The notes under the pieces were generated by a model. That model did no database searches, had not been told where the DNA came from, and was given only the letters and a program-made list of their open reading frames with translations. Made by a program: the position numbers and the translations under genes. Source: Sphingobacterium thalpophilum (GTDB taxonomy: Bacteria; Bacteroidota; Bacteroidia; Sphingobacteriales; Sphingobacteriaceae). From it: DNA of 64,000 nt. The stretch is taken from assembly GCF_901482695.1 (NCBI RefSeq), contig NZ_LR590484.1:3534001-3598000 (forward strand), read 5' to 3'. Shown here one piece after another: positions 50,820 to 59,454 of the stretch (within the stretch, counting starts at the first letter, position 1; the number at the start of each line of letters is the position of its first letter).

Positions 50820-53432
50820 ATGACAAGTAGAGAAATTCGTCAAGCCTTTTTGGACTTTTTTAAAAGCAAAGGTCATCAGATAGTACCTTCAGCACCAGTA
50901 GTTGTAAAAAACGACCCCACATTGATGTTTACCAATGCAGGGATGAACCAATTTAAGGATCTGTTTCTTGGGGAAGCTCCAATTAAATTTCCCCGTGTTG
51001 CCGACACACAGCGTTGTCTGCGGGTCTCTGGCAAGCACAATGATTTAGAAGAAGTGGGCATCGATACCTACCATCATACCCTGTTTGAAATGTTGGGCAA
51101 TTGGAGCTTTGGTGATTATTTTAAAAAGGAGGCTATTGCCTGGGCTTGGGAGCTACTTACAGAAATTTATAAGCTGGATAAAGACCGCTTGTACGTAACT
51201 ATTTTTGAAGGCGATTCGACTGAGGGCTTGGAGCGCGATAGAGAAGCCTTTGATTTCTGGAAACAATGGATCGCCGAAGACCGTATTTTGCTTGGCAATA
51301 AGAAAGACAATTTCTGGGAAATGGGGGAGACTGGTCCTTGTGGTCCGTGCTCGGAAATCCACTTCGATATGCGGAGTGAATCTGAGCGCGCTGCTGTGTC
51401 CGGACAAAGTTTGGTCAATGCGGATCATCCTCAGGTGATAGAAATCTGGAACCTCGTTTTTATGCAGTTTAATCGTCTAAAAGATGGATCACTGCAAAGC
51501 TTGCCAGCAAAACATGTCGACACAGGAATGGGATTTGAGCGTTTGGTCAGATGCATTCAGGGCAAAACCTCCAATTACGATACAGACGTGTTTACACCGA
51601 CTATTGATTTTATTTCCCAAAAGGCCGGAGTGAAATATGGTGATGATGAGAAGACGGATATCGCAATGCGCGTCGTATCGGACCATATCCGTGCGGTCAG
51701 CTTTGCTATCGCCGATGGACAATTACCTTCCAATAATAAAGCGGGCTATGTCATTCGACGTATTTTGCGTCGTGCTGTACGTTATGCCTATACATTTCTA
51801 GGATTTAAAAATCCTTTTATTCATGAACTTGTTCCGGTATTGGCAGCGCAGTTTGCAGGCGTATTCGATGAATTGATCCAGCAACAGGATTTTGTACAAA
51901 AAGTCATTCTTGAAGAAGAGGTGTCCTTTTTACGGACCTTGTCTACTGGCGTACAGCGCTTTGAAAATTACGTCGAAGATCACGATGTAATTGACGGCGA
52001 CTTTGCCTTCGAACTTTATGATACGTATGGTTTTCCCATCGATCTCACCGAGTTACTGGCCCGTGAAAAGGGACTTTCGGTCGACATGGACGGTTTCAAT
52101 AAGGCCCTTCAGATCCAGAAAGATCGCTCACGTGCTGCGACAGCTATTGATACCGGTGATTGGGTAGTTGTGAATGAGGATGAGGGCTTTGAATTCGTCG
52201 GATACGATACATTGACAGCCACCACCGAGATCGTAAAATATCGTAAGGTGGTCACCAAAAACAAAGAGCAGTACCAGCTCGTGCTGTCGGTAAGTCCATT
52301 CTATGCGGAGGGCGGTGGACAGGTGGGAGATTCGGGCGAACTGGTTTCCGAAGAGACGGGCGAGAAGATTTATATCACCGATACCAAAAAGGAAAATGGC
52401 TTATTTGTCCATTTCGCGAATAAACTTCCACTCGAACTAAAGGGTACCTTTGTGGCTCAGGTAGATAAAAACAAACGCCTGGATACAGAGAATAACCATT
52501 CGGCGACACACTTGCTGCATGCGGCATTAAAACAGGTGCTTGGTAGCCATGTGAATCAAAAAGGATCGCTGGTCAACGCCGATATACTTCGTTTTGATAT
52601 ATCCCATTTTGCCAAGATGACTGATGAGGAAATCAAGCAGGTGGAAGATATCGTGAATGCCAAGATCCGTGAAAATATCCCCTTGAAAGAGGAACGTAAT
52701 GTCCCTTATCAGCAAGCTTTGGACTCGGGCGTGACGGCATTGTTCGGTGAGAAATACGGTGACTTTGTCCGCGTCATTACCTTCGATGACCAGTTTTCGA
52801 AGGAGCTCTGCGGCGGTACTCATGTCAAAGCTACAGGGCAGATCGGCTTTTTTAAAATTATCGGCGAATCTGCTGTGGCCGCCGGCGTACGTCGTATTGA
52901 AGCCATCACAGGGACAAAATCGGCGGCGGTGATCCGTGAACATTTTGAACTGGTACAGCATCTCAAAGAACTACTGAATAATCCGAAGGATTTTGTCGCT
53001 GCACTGGGAAAAGTCCTCGATGAAAATGGTGCCTTGAAAAAAGAAATAGAGAAGAGTATCACAGAAAAATCACTTGCGCTAAAATCTGATCTGGAAGCTA
53101 AGATTCAACAGGTGGGGGAGATCAATTTCTTGGCAACAATCGTTGATCTGCCGAATGCTGAAGCCGTTAAAACTCTGGCTTATGCGATAAAAGGCGGTGT
53201 TAACAATCTATTTTTGGTGATCGGCGCTGAATTTGACGGTAAGCCCAGCCTGACCGTTGTGATTTCAGATGAGCTCGCAAAAGAGAAAGGACTGAATGCA
53301 GGTCATATCGTCCGCGATCTAGCCAAAGATATACAAGGCGGAGGCGGTGGCCAGCCATTTTACGCTACAGCAGGCGGTAAACATGCTGCAGGGCTGAAGA
53401 TAGCCATCGAACGGGCAAAAGAGTTTATATAA
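50820..53432 (+). CDS. alaS: Alanine-tRNA ligase
   Basis: The 870-residue enzyme charges tRNA-Ala. The class II catalytic core (about 1-240) and the tRNA-recognition domain are intact; the editing domain shows HxxxH at 560-564 and the CGGTH motif with Cys664; a C-terminal DHHA1-like domain ends GGGGQPFYATAGGKHAAGL. Length and motifs are as in other bacteria. The TlpA-like gene starts 13 bases downstream and may be read through from the alaS promoter. Confidence 0.97.
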   Translation: MTSREIRQAFLDFFKSKGHQIVPSAPVVVKNDPTLMFTNAGMNQFKDLFLGEAPIKFPRVADTQRCLRVSGKHNDLEEVGIDTYHHTLFEMLGNWSFGDYFKKEAIAWAWELLTEIYKLDKDRLYVTIFEGDSTEGLERDREAFDFWKQWIAEDRILLGNKKDNFWEMGETGPCGPCSEIHFDMRSESERAAVSGQSLVNADHPQVIEIWNLVFMQFNRLKDGSLQSLPAKHVDTGMGFERLVRCIQGKTSNYDTDVFTPTIDFISQKAGVKYGDDEKTDIAMRVVSDHIRAVSFAIADGQLPSNNKAGYVIRRILRRAVRYAYTFLGFKNPFIHELVPVLAAQFAGVFDELIQQQDFVQKVILEEEVSFLRTLSTGVQRFENYVEDHDVIDGDFAFELYDTYGFPIDLTELLAREKGLSVDMDGFNKALQIQKDRSRAATAIDTGDWVVVNEDEGFEFVGYDTLTATTEIVKYRKVVTKNKEQYQLVLSVSPFYAEGGGQVGDSGELVSEETGEKIYITDTKKENGLFVHFANKLPLELKGTFVAQVDKNKRLDTENNHSATHLLHAALKQVLGSHVNQKGSLVNADILRFDISHFAKMTDEEIKQVEDIVNAKIRENIPLKEERNVPYQQALDSGVTALFGEKYGDFVRVITFDDQFSKELCGGTHVKATGQIGFFKIIGESAVAAGVRRIEAITGTKSAAVIREHFELVQHLKELLNNPKDFVAALGKVLDENGALKKEIEKSITEKSLALKSDLEAKIQQVGEINFLATIVDLPNAEAVKTLAYAIKGGVNNLFLVIGAEFDGKPSLTVVISDELAKEKGLNAGHIVRDLAKDIQGGGGGQPFYATAGGKHAAGLKIAIERAKEFI

Positions 53433-53445
53433 AAAGGAAGAATAG

Positions 53446-54543
53446 ATGAAAAAGGCAATTTATTTAGCACTTGGTGTAGTAGGATTAATGTTTAGTTGCC
53501 AGAATAAGGAACAGTTCACCATCGAAGGAAAGATAGAAAATCCAGGCAATATCAAAGTTATCTCCTTGTATGAAGGAGATAACAAGCTGGATTCGATGTT
53601 TTTTGGCGACAATAATAAGTTCCAGTTTGTCCGTCCGGCGAGCCAGTCAAGGCTGCTCTCGCTGCGTGTTGGCAAAAATCGCTATGATCTGATCGCCACT
53701 CCGGGGGAAACCATTTCGTTTCAGGCAGATTTGCACAAAGATGTCAACGACTATCATATCGAAGGGTCGGAACTGTCCAAAACAATACAGCCATTTGCCA
53801 AAGAGCGGAATCGTCGTGACTATATTCAGGATTCGCTTCAAACCGTCTTTTCCAAGCTAACGGCCAATTCAACTGCCGATGAGATTGAAAAGTTGCGCGC
53901 AGCATATAAAGCCAAATTTGCGGATGAACTGCGGGCGTATACGGCAAAAGCCGTGGAGTTTTCCAATAAGCACAACGATCTTGCTGGGTTCTATGCCATT
54001 TCGACCTTGGACCCTGAGGTCGCAGAAGCAGAAATCATAGCTTATGCCGACAAGATTAAAGATCAATTTACTGAAAACAGGTATGTCAGCCAGTTTAAAG
54101 AGGAAACGCAGAAGCTAAAAAAGATGGCCATTGGGCAGCCGGCGCCCGAACTGGTATCGTTTACCCCATCTAACAAGGAGGTCAGGTTATCGAGTTACAA
54201 AGGCAAATATACGTTGGTGGATTTCTGGGCCTCATGGTGTATGCCTTGCCGTCAGGAAAATCCTAATCTCGTCAAGCTATATAATACCTATCATAACAAA
54301 GGTTTTGATATACTTTCGGTGTCTTTCGATGACAACCCGGGATCATGGATGCGGGCAATCGCAGACGATAAGCTGGATTGGACACATGTATCTGATCTGA
54401 AGGCGTGGAGCTCGCCCGTGGTCGTAGAATATCGTGTGAAGGCTTTGCCTACTTCCTATATCCTGGATCCCAACGGTGTTATTATCGCTAAAAATCTACG
54501 TGGAGAAGAGCTCGCAGCATTTTTGAAAAAAACAATTAAGTAA
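53446..54543 (+). CDS. TlpA-like thioredoxin lipoprotein with DUF4369
   Basis: The 365-residue protein has a lipoprotein signal (LGVVGLMFSCQNKEQ, Cys near residue 18), an N-terminal DUF4369 domain (about 22-125, with FTIEGKIENPGNIKVISLYEG), a helical linker and a C-terminal thioredoxin domain (about 225-365). The redox motif is WCMPC, with Cys265 and Cys268. It should reduce or rearrange disulfides in the periplasm. It lies 13 bases behind alaS. Confidence 0.92.
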   Translation: MKKAIYLALGVVGLMFSCQNKEQFTIEGKIENPGNIKVISLYEGDNKLDSMFFGDNNKFQFVRPASQSRLLSLRVGKNRYDLIATPGETISFQADLHKDVNDYHIEGSELSKTIQPFAKERNRRDYIQDSLQTVFSKLTANSTADEIEKLRAAYKAKFADELRAYTAKAVEFSNKHNDLAGFYAISTLDPEVAEAEIIAYADKIKDQFTENRYVSQFKEETQKLKKMAIGQPAPELVSFTPSNKEVRLSSYKGKYTLVDFWASWCMPCRQENPNLVKLYNTYHNKGFDILSVSFDDNPGSWMRAIADDKLDWTHVSDLKAWSSPVVVEYRVKALPTSYILDPNGVIIAKNLRGEELAAFLKKTIK

Positions 54544-54646
54544 TCTGTATGTTATTGTTAATTGAAATATTACTTAATAATTTGGTAACATTAGATTAAC
54601 TAATTATTATCATTTTGTTTATATTTTAGCAAAAAAAATAAGACAA

Positions 54647-55342
54647 ATGAGTTCTTCGAAACAAAAGATTTTAATTGTTGACGACGAGAAGGATATTCTG
54701 GATTTAATTGCATTTAATTTAAACCGGGAGGGATATCAGGTCTCTACAGCGCAAAATGGGGAAGAGGCAATACAAGTTGCCAAACAAGTGAACCCGGATC
54801 TAATCATCCTGGACGTAATGATGCCCAAGATGGATGGTATCGAAGCTTGTCGCATTATGCGTGCGATGCCTGAGTTTAAAAGTACCTTTATGGTGTTTTT
54901 AACCGCAAGAAGCGAAGAATATTCTGAAATTGCCGGTTTCCATGTGGGAGCCGATGATTATATCGCCAAACCGATTAAACCAAGGGCTTTGATGAGTCGT
55001 ATCAATGCAATTCTGAGACGAAATGCATCGGAAGAATCGGATGCTGCTGCACAGGACAAAATTGAAATAGCGGATCTGGTCATTGATCGGGACTCCTTCC
55101 TAGTCTATAAAGGCGAGCAAAAGATTGTACTTGCCAAGAAAGAGTTTGAACTGCTCTATCTGCTGGCATCCAAACCGAACAAGGTTTTTACCCGTGAACA
55201 GATCTTAAAGAGTATCTGGGAAGATTCGGTGGTCGTCACCAATCGGACCATTGATGTGCATATCCGAAAACTTCGCGAAAAAATAGGCGATGATTATGTG
55301 ACTACCGTGAAGGGGGTCGGATATAAGTTTGATAAAGAATAA
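54647..55342 (+). CDS. PhoB/RprY-like response regulator, orphan
   Basis: The 231-residue protein has a receiver domain (DDE at 12-14, Asp56, Thr/Ser near 86, Lys108) and a C-terminal winged helix (about 130-231, ending VKGVGYKFDKE). All phosphorylation residues are in place. No kinase gene is adjacent: tlpA-like gene upstream, a terminator and then dihydroorotase downstream. In related genomes PhoB-like regulators often stand beside a PhoR-like kinase, so its partner must lie elsewhere. Confidence 0.9.
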   Translation: MSSSKQKILIVDDEKDILDLIAFNLNREGYQVSTAQNGEEAIQVAKQVNPDLIILDVMMPKMDGIEACRIMRAMPEFKSTFMVFLTARSEEYSEIAGFHVGADDYIAKPIKPRALMSRINAILRRNASEESDAAAQDKIEIADLVIDRDSFLVYKGEQKIVLAKKEFELLYLLASKPNKVFTREQILKSIWEDSVVVTNRTIDVHIRKLREKIGDDYVTTVKGVGYKFDKE

Positions 55343-55343
55343 C

Positions 55344-55367
55344 AAAAGAGGCTAAAGCCTCTTTTTT
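55344..55367 (+). terminator. Terminator after the orphan response regulator
   Basis: AAAAGAGGC pairs with GCCTCTTTT around the loop TAAA, followed by more T. It starts two bases after the stop codon. Confidence 0.88.
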
Positions 55368-55469
55368 CGCATAGCCTCAGCTCCTGTTCACCAGAACGTA
55401 CGACCATGTTATCGCTTGATGACTCCCGCGCTTGTATTCAGTATCACCACAGCAGAGATTCACAACGCA

Positions 55470-55501
55470 CTTGTTAAGAACAGCGCAAATCTTTACTTTT
55501 G
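55470..55501 (+). promoter_or_regulatory. Promoter of the dihydroorotase operon
   Basis: CTTG at 55470-55473, 20-base spacer, TACTTTTG at 55494-55501. The -7 box is perfect. A start near 55507 leaves a leader of about 24 bases before the ATG at 55531, which is one reason I prefer that start over an upstream in-frame codon at 55432. Confidence 0.55.
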
Positions 55502-55530
55502 GTGTATATAGCAAAGTAAAAAAGATCAAC

Positions 55531-56868
55531 ATGTCATCTATTCTTATAAAATCCGCGCAGCTTGTCAATGAAGGCAAAGTTGAGGCAGCGGACGTTTACA
55601 TCAGCAATGGTCGGATTGAAATGATCGCGCAGGAAATCAATCATCCTGCAGATCAAGAAATTAATGCTGAAGGGTTACATCTCTTTCCAGGTTTAATTGA
55701 TGATCAGGTCCATTTCCGTGAGCCGGGATTGACGCACAAAGCCGACATTTGGCACGAGAGCCGTGCTGCTGTGGCGGGCGGTACAACCTCATTTATGGAA
55801 ATGCCCAATACGGTACCCAACACGTTGACTCAGGAGCTGCTGCAGGATAAATATGATATCGCGGCAAAAAATGCCCTGGCCAACTACTCTTTTTTTATGG
55901 GAGCGGCCAACGATAATCTCGAAGAAGTATTGAAGACTGATCCCAGGACCGTCTGTGGTATCAAGGTATTTATGGGCTCCTCCACAGGAAATATGCTGGT
56001 CGACAATGAGAAGGCGCTGGAAGGTATATTCGCAAATGCCCCCACTTTAATTGCCACTCACTGTGAGGACGAAGCAACGATCAAGGCGAACCTTGCTCAC
56101 TTTAAAGAAAAGTACGGTGAAGATGGCCTGAAAATCGAAATGCACCCGCTGATCCGCTCCGAAGAAGCCTGTTACCTGTCCTCTTCCAAAGCGGTTGCAC
56201 TCGCCAGGAAGCACCAGACAAGATTGCATATTCTTCATATCTCAACGGCGAAAGAAATTGAGCTGTTCAGAAACGATATCCCACTAAAGGATAAAAAAAT
56301 TACAGCCGAAGCCTGTATCCATCACCTTTGGTTTTCGGATCAGGATTACGCGTCAAAAGGAAATTTTATCAAATGGAATCCTGCTGTAAAAACAGCTCAT
56401 GACCGTGACCAGATCCTTAAGGCATTGCTGGATGGTCATATCGACGTGATCGCCACGGATCACGCACCACATACCATTGCCGAAAAAACGCAGGCGTATG
56501 CTTCAGCCCCTAGCGGCGGCCCCTTGGTTCAGCATGCATTACAGGCGCTGCTGGATATGGTTAAAGCCGGCAAAATGACTTTAGAACAGCTTGTTCAAAA
56601 ATCAGCCCATAACACAGCTACATTGTTTCAGATCGAAGACCGCGGATATATCCGGGAGGGCTACTGGGCAGACCTGGTCCTGGTAGACCTAAATAAACCT
56701 TATACCGTGTCAAAATCCAATATACTGTCCAAATGTGGCTGGTCGCCATTTGAAGGACATACGTTCAGTTCGACGATCGAGCATACCGTCGTGTCGGGTA
56801 AGGTTGCCTTTTCCCATGGAAAGATCATCGAGAAAGGAGCAGGGGAACGTTTATTATTTAACCGATAG
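55531..56868 (+). CDS. pyrC: Dihydroorotase
   Basis: The 445-residue amidohydrolase closes the ring in pyrimidine synthesis (carbamoyl-aspartate to dihydroorotate). The metal site has VHFREPG (His61), the carboxylated-Lys region GIKVFMGSSTG, ATHCEDE, LHILHIST and the DHAPHT motif. The first His of the usual HxH is Gln59 here (DDQVH). I recall this variation in Bacteroidota homologues, so it may be normal. It heads a row with an S66 and an M14 peptidase gene; the S66 gene starts 11 bases later. Confidence 0.9.
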   Translation: MSSILIKSAQLVNEGKVEAADVYISNGRIEMIAQEINHPADQEINAEGLHLFPGLIDDQVHFREPGLTHKADIWHESRAAVAGGTTSFMEMPNTVPNTLTQELLQDKYDIAAKNALANYSFFMGAANDNLEEVLKTDPRTVCGIKVFMGSSTGNMLVDNEKALEGIFANAPTLIATHCEDEATIKANLAHFKEKYGEDGLKIEMHPLIRSEEACYLSSSKAVALARKHQTRLHILHISTAKEIELFRNDIPLKDKKITAEACIHHLWFSDQDYASKGNFIKWNPAVKTAHDRDQILKALLDGHIDVIATDHAPHTIAEKTQAYASAPSGGPLVQHALQALLDMVKAGKMTLEQLVQKSAHNTATLFQIEDRGYIREGYWADLVLVDLNKPYTVSKSNILSKCGWSPFEGHTFSSTIEHTVVSGKVAFSHGKIIEKGAGERLLFNR

Positions 56869-56879
56869 ATTATTCATCC

Positions 56880-57941
56880 ATGGAGAAAAGAGCCTTTATA
56901 AGGTCCCTGGCTTTGGGCGCTTTGTCTATTCCAGTTTTGGGAGCGGGGAATGGAGCTCAGGCTGGAAACCAGCTCGACAGTCATGCGGCTCTGCTGGCCA
57001 GAAAGCTGCATTTGGGCGATACCGTTGGTTTAATCACACCTGCGGGCGCACTGGACGATGAGGAATCGATCAGCATCGCGCGCGAAATCTTCGAGGCGCT
57101 GGGCTTTAATGTGAAGGAAGGCAAGCATATCCGGAGCCGTTATGGCAACCTAGCGGGTACCGATGAAGAGCGTATTGCGGATATACATGCGATGTTTGGC
57201 GATAAAAGCGTTAAAGCTATTGTCTGTATCCGTGGTGGATCCGGTACATCGAGACTGCTTGACCGGCTAGACTATGGGATGATTGCCCGCAATCCAAAGA
57301 TCTTACTTGGCTATTCTGACATCACGGCGCTGATCCTCGCTTTATATGCAAAAACGGGACTCGTGAGTTTTCATGGTGCCGTGGGAATCAGTACCTGGAC
57401 GAACAAGCTCGCAGAAGCGTTCAGGGCACAGTTCGTTGCCAATAATCCCGCGTTATTTGAGAATCCAAAGTCAAAAGGTGAAAATATCGTACAGACCAAG
57501 GACCGAATTACCACCATCCATCCGGGGACGGTAGACGCTGTATTATTGGGCGGTAACATGACCGTATTGACAGGGCTATGCGGTTCACCCTATCTGCCCG
57601 ATTTTAAGGATAAAATCCTTTTTATGGAGGAAGTGGATGAAGATATGGAACGTATGGACCGGATGTTCTGCCAACTGAAAAATGCAGGGATACTAAGGGC
57701 AATCAAGGGATTTATTTTCGGAAAATGTACCAACTGCAAACCTTCAGGTGGTTATGGTTCGGTGACATTGGATCAGCTCTTTCATGATTATATTGTACCC
57801 TTGCGTATCCCGGCGTATGCAGGTGCGATGATCGGACATATTGCCGAGCAATTTATTTTGCCGGTAGGGGCTAAAGTCCGTATGGATGCACGTTTGGGTA
57901 CCATCACTGTATTGGATCCAGCGTTAACAGATGAACAATGA
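56880..57941 (+). CDS. S66-family LD-carboxypeptidase, exported
   Basis: The 353-residue protein starts with a signal-like stretch containing KRAFIRSLALGALS (Tat-like or Sec), then a peptidase S66 domain. The nucleophile is Ser124 in RGGSGTSR (most LdcA proteins read RGGYGxSR, so the Tyr is Ser here), the Glu is at about 250 (LFMEEVDE), and the His at 320 in GHIAEQFILPVG. LD-carboxypeptidases remove the terminal D-Ala from murein tetrapeptides. The gene follows pyrC by 11 bases and its stop overlaps the M14 start by four bases (ATGA), so these two are translationally coupled. Confidence 0.9.
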   Translation: MEKRAFIRSLALGALSIPVLGAGNGAQAGNQLDSHAALLARKLHLGDTVGLITPAGALDDEESISIAREIFEALGFNVKEGKHIRSRYGNLAGTDEERIADIHAMFGDKSVKAIVCIRGGSGTSRLLDRLDYGMIARNPKILLGYSDITALILALYAKTGLVSFHGAVGISTWTNKLAEAFRAQFVANNPALFENPKSKGENIVQTKDRITTIHPGTVDAVLLGGNMTVLTGLCGSPYLPDFKDKILFMEEVDEDMERMDRMFCQLKNAGILRAIKGFIFGKCTNCKPSGGYGSVTLDQLFHDYIVPLRIPAYAGAMIGHIAEQFILPVGAKVRMDARLGTITVLDPALTDEQ

Positions 57942-59347
57942 TATTGACAAAAGAAGATTTTATCAACGCCTTTTCTTTATACGAAGAAAAGGCGTTGACA
58001 CATAGGAGATTTAAGCATCGGGATATCCTGCCCTTAGTGAAAAAGCGTGCGGCGGGCAGACGGTGGATGGTGGATGAGATTGGACGTTCGGTGGAGGATC
58101 GTGCTATTTTTCGGCTGAAATATGGCGAAGGGCCGATCAAAGTGCTCCTATGGTCACAGATGCACGGCGACGAACCTACAGCGACGATGGCTCTTTTCGA
58201 CCTCTTTAATTTTTTTGAGGCTGAGGGGGATGGTTTCGACAGCTGGCGGGAAGAGCTAGCTTCGAAATTGACGCTGTATTGCATTCCCATGCTCAATCCT
58301 GACGGGGCTGAACGCTTTCAGCGCAGAACAGCGATGGATGTTGACATGAACAGAGATGCACGTGCGACAGCGACAGTGGAAGCGGCGCTGCTAAAGGAAC
58401 AGGCCATGACGCTCAGACCTGATTTTGCTTTTAACCTTCACAATCAGAACAACTATTATAATATCCCCGGTACAGGCACTCCAGTGACAATTTCGCTATT
58501 GGCCCCTGCCTACGATTACGAACGCAGCATCAATACGGTGCGAGGAGATGCCATGCGTGTTATTGTGGGGATCAATAGGCTCTTGCAGGAACTTATACCG
58601 GGAGCTGTCGCCAGATATGACGATGCGCACACCCCGCGCGGTTTTGGCGATAATTTTCAAAAGTGGGGTGCACGCACCATCCTGATCGAATCGGGAGCTT
58701 ATGCTGGTGATCCGGAGAAGTTGACTGTCCGCAGATGTAATTTCGCAGCACTCTTACACGCGTTCCAGGAAATTGCTGCAGCAACCTATACGCGTTATGA
58801 TATCGCGGATTATGCCGCCATTCCCTTCAACGACGAAAAGCTACATGACGTCCTGATCCGGAATCTGGAGATCGTGCGCAATGGTAAAACCATGCAGGTA
58901 GATGTTGCAATCCGCCAAACGGAAAAGACAGTAGGCACTGATTATTATGTGGATGGCATCATTGAAGATATTGGTGATCTACAGGACTTCTATGGTTATA
59001 CCGATGTTGATGTGAGGGGCTTGCAATTTATTCCGGCAAAGGTATATACGGAGCGACGATTTTTGCTGAATGAACTGCTGGCAACCATGGCGGTAGAACT
59101 CTTAAAAAAAGGATATGCTGCTGTCTTGCTTTCGGATAAGCAAGATATGGGAAGGCTGCATTCGCTCCCCCTACGTTTATTGACGACAGACCATACACTT
59201 TTGAAGCATAACCTGATGCTCAATGAGAATGCAGACTTTTTTATCGGTACGGCCGAAGAGATCCGCTTTGCGGTGGTCAATGGTTATTTGATCGATCTTG
59301 CCCATCTGGTGGAGCGGCCAATGAAAAATGCGGTGTCCGCTGTTTAA
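57938..59347 (+). CDS. M14-family zinc carboxypeptidase
   Basis: The 469-residue peptidase has the zinc ligands in HGDEP (His76, Glu79) and NLHNQ (His168), Arg139 in the DVDMNRDA motif and the general-base Glu251 in ILIESGAYAG. All are present, so it should be active. There is no signal peptide, so it acts in the cytoplasm, unlike its S66 neighbour. The C-terminal region (about 285-469) does not match a domain I know. Overlap with the S66 gene (ATGA) points to a joint role, such as degradation of murein peptides. Confidence 0.9.
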   Translation: MILTKEDFINAFSLYEEKALTHRRFKHRDILPLVKKRAAGRRWMVDEIGRSVEDRAIFRLKYGEGPIKVLLWSQMHGDEPTATMALFDLFNFFEAEGDGFDSWREELASKLTLYCIPMLNPDGAERFQRRTAMDVDMNRDARATATVEAALLKEQAMTLRPDFAFNLHNQNNYYNIPGTGTPVTISLLAPAYDYERSINTVRGDAMRVIVGINRLLQELIPGAVARYDDAHTPRGFGDNFQKWGARTILIESGAYAGDPEKLTVRRCNFAALLHAFQEIAAATYTRYDIADYAAIPFNDEKLHDVLIRNLEIVRNGKTMQVDVAIRQTEKTVGTDYYVDGIIEDIGDLQDFYGYTDVDVRGLQFIPAKVYTERRFLLNELLATMAVELLKKGYAAVLLSDKQDMGRLHSLPLRLLTTDHTLLKHNLMLNENADFFIGTAEEIRFAVVNGYLIDLAHLVERPMKNAVSAV

Positions 59348-59395
59348 AAGATGTTTTTGTACGGCCTAAGGAAGCGCTGCTGGGCTATATAAATA

Positions 59396-59432
59396 AACGG
59401 TCCTGCCTCAACAAGTAGTGGACAGGACCATT
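59396..59432. terminator. Terminator between M14 and SusD genes
   Basis: A 7-bp stem (GGTCCTG with CAGGACC) with flanking AAAC and GTTT gives a longer imperfect hairpin between two convergent genes. T run is weak. Confidence 0.55.
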
Positions 59433-59454
59433 CGTTTACAAGAGTACTTATTGG

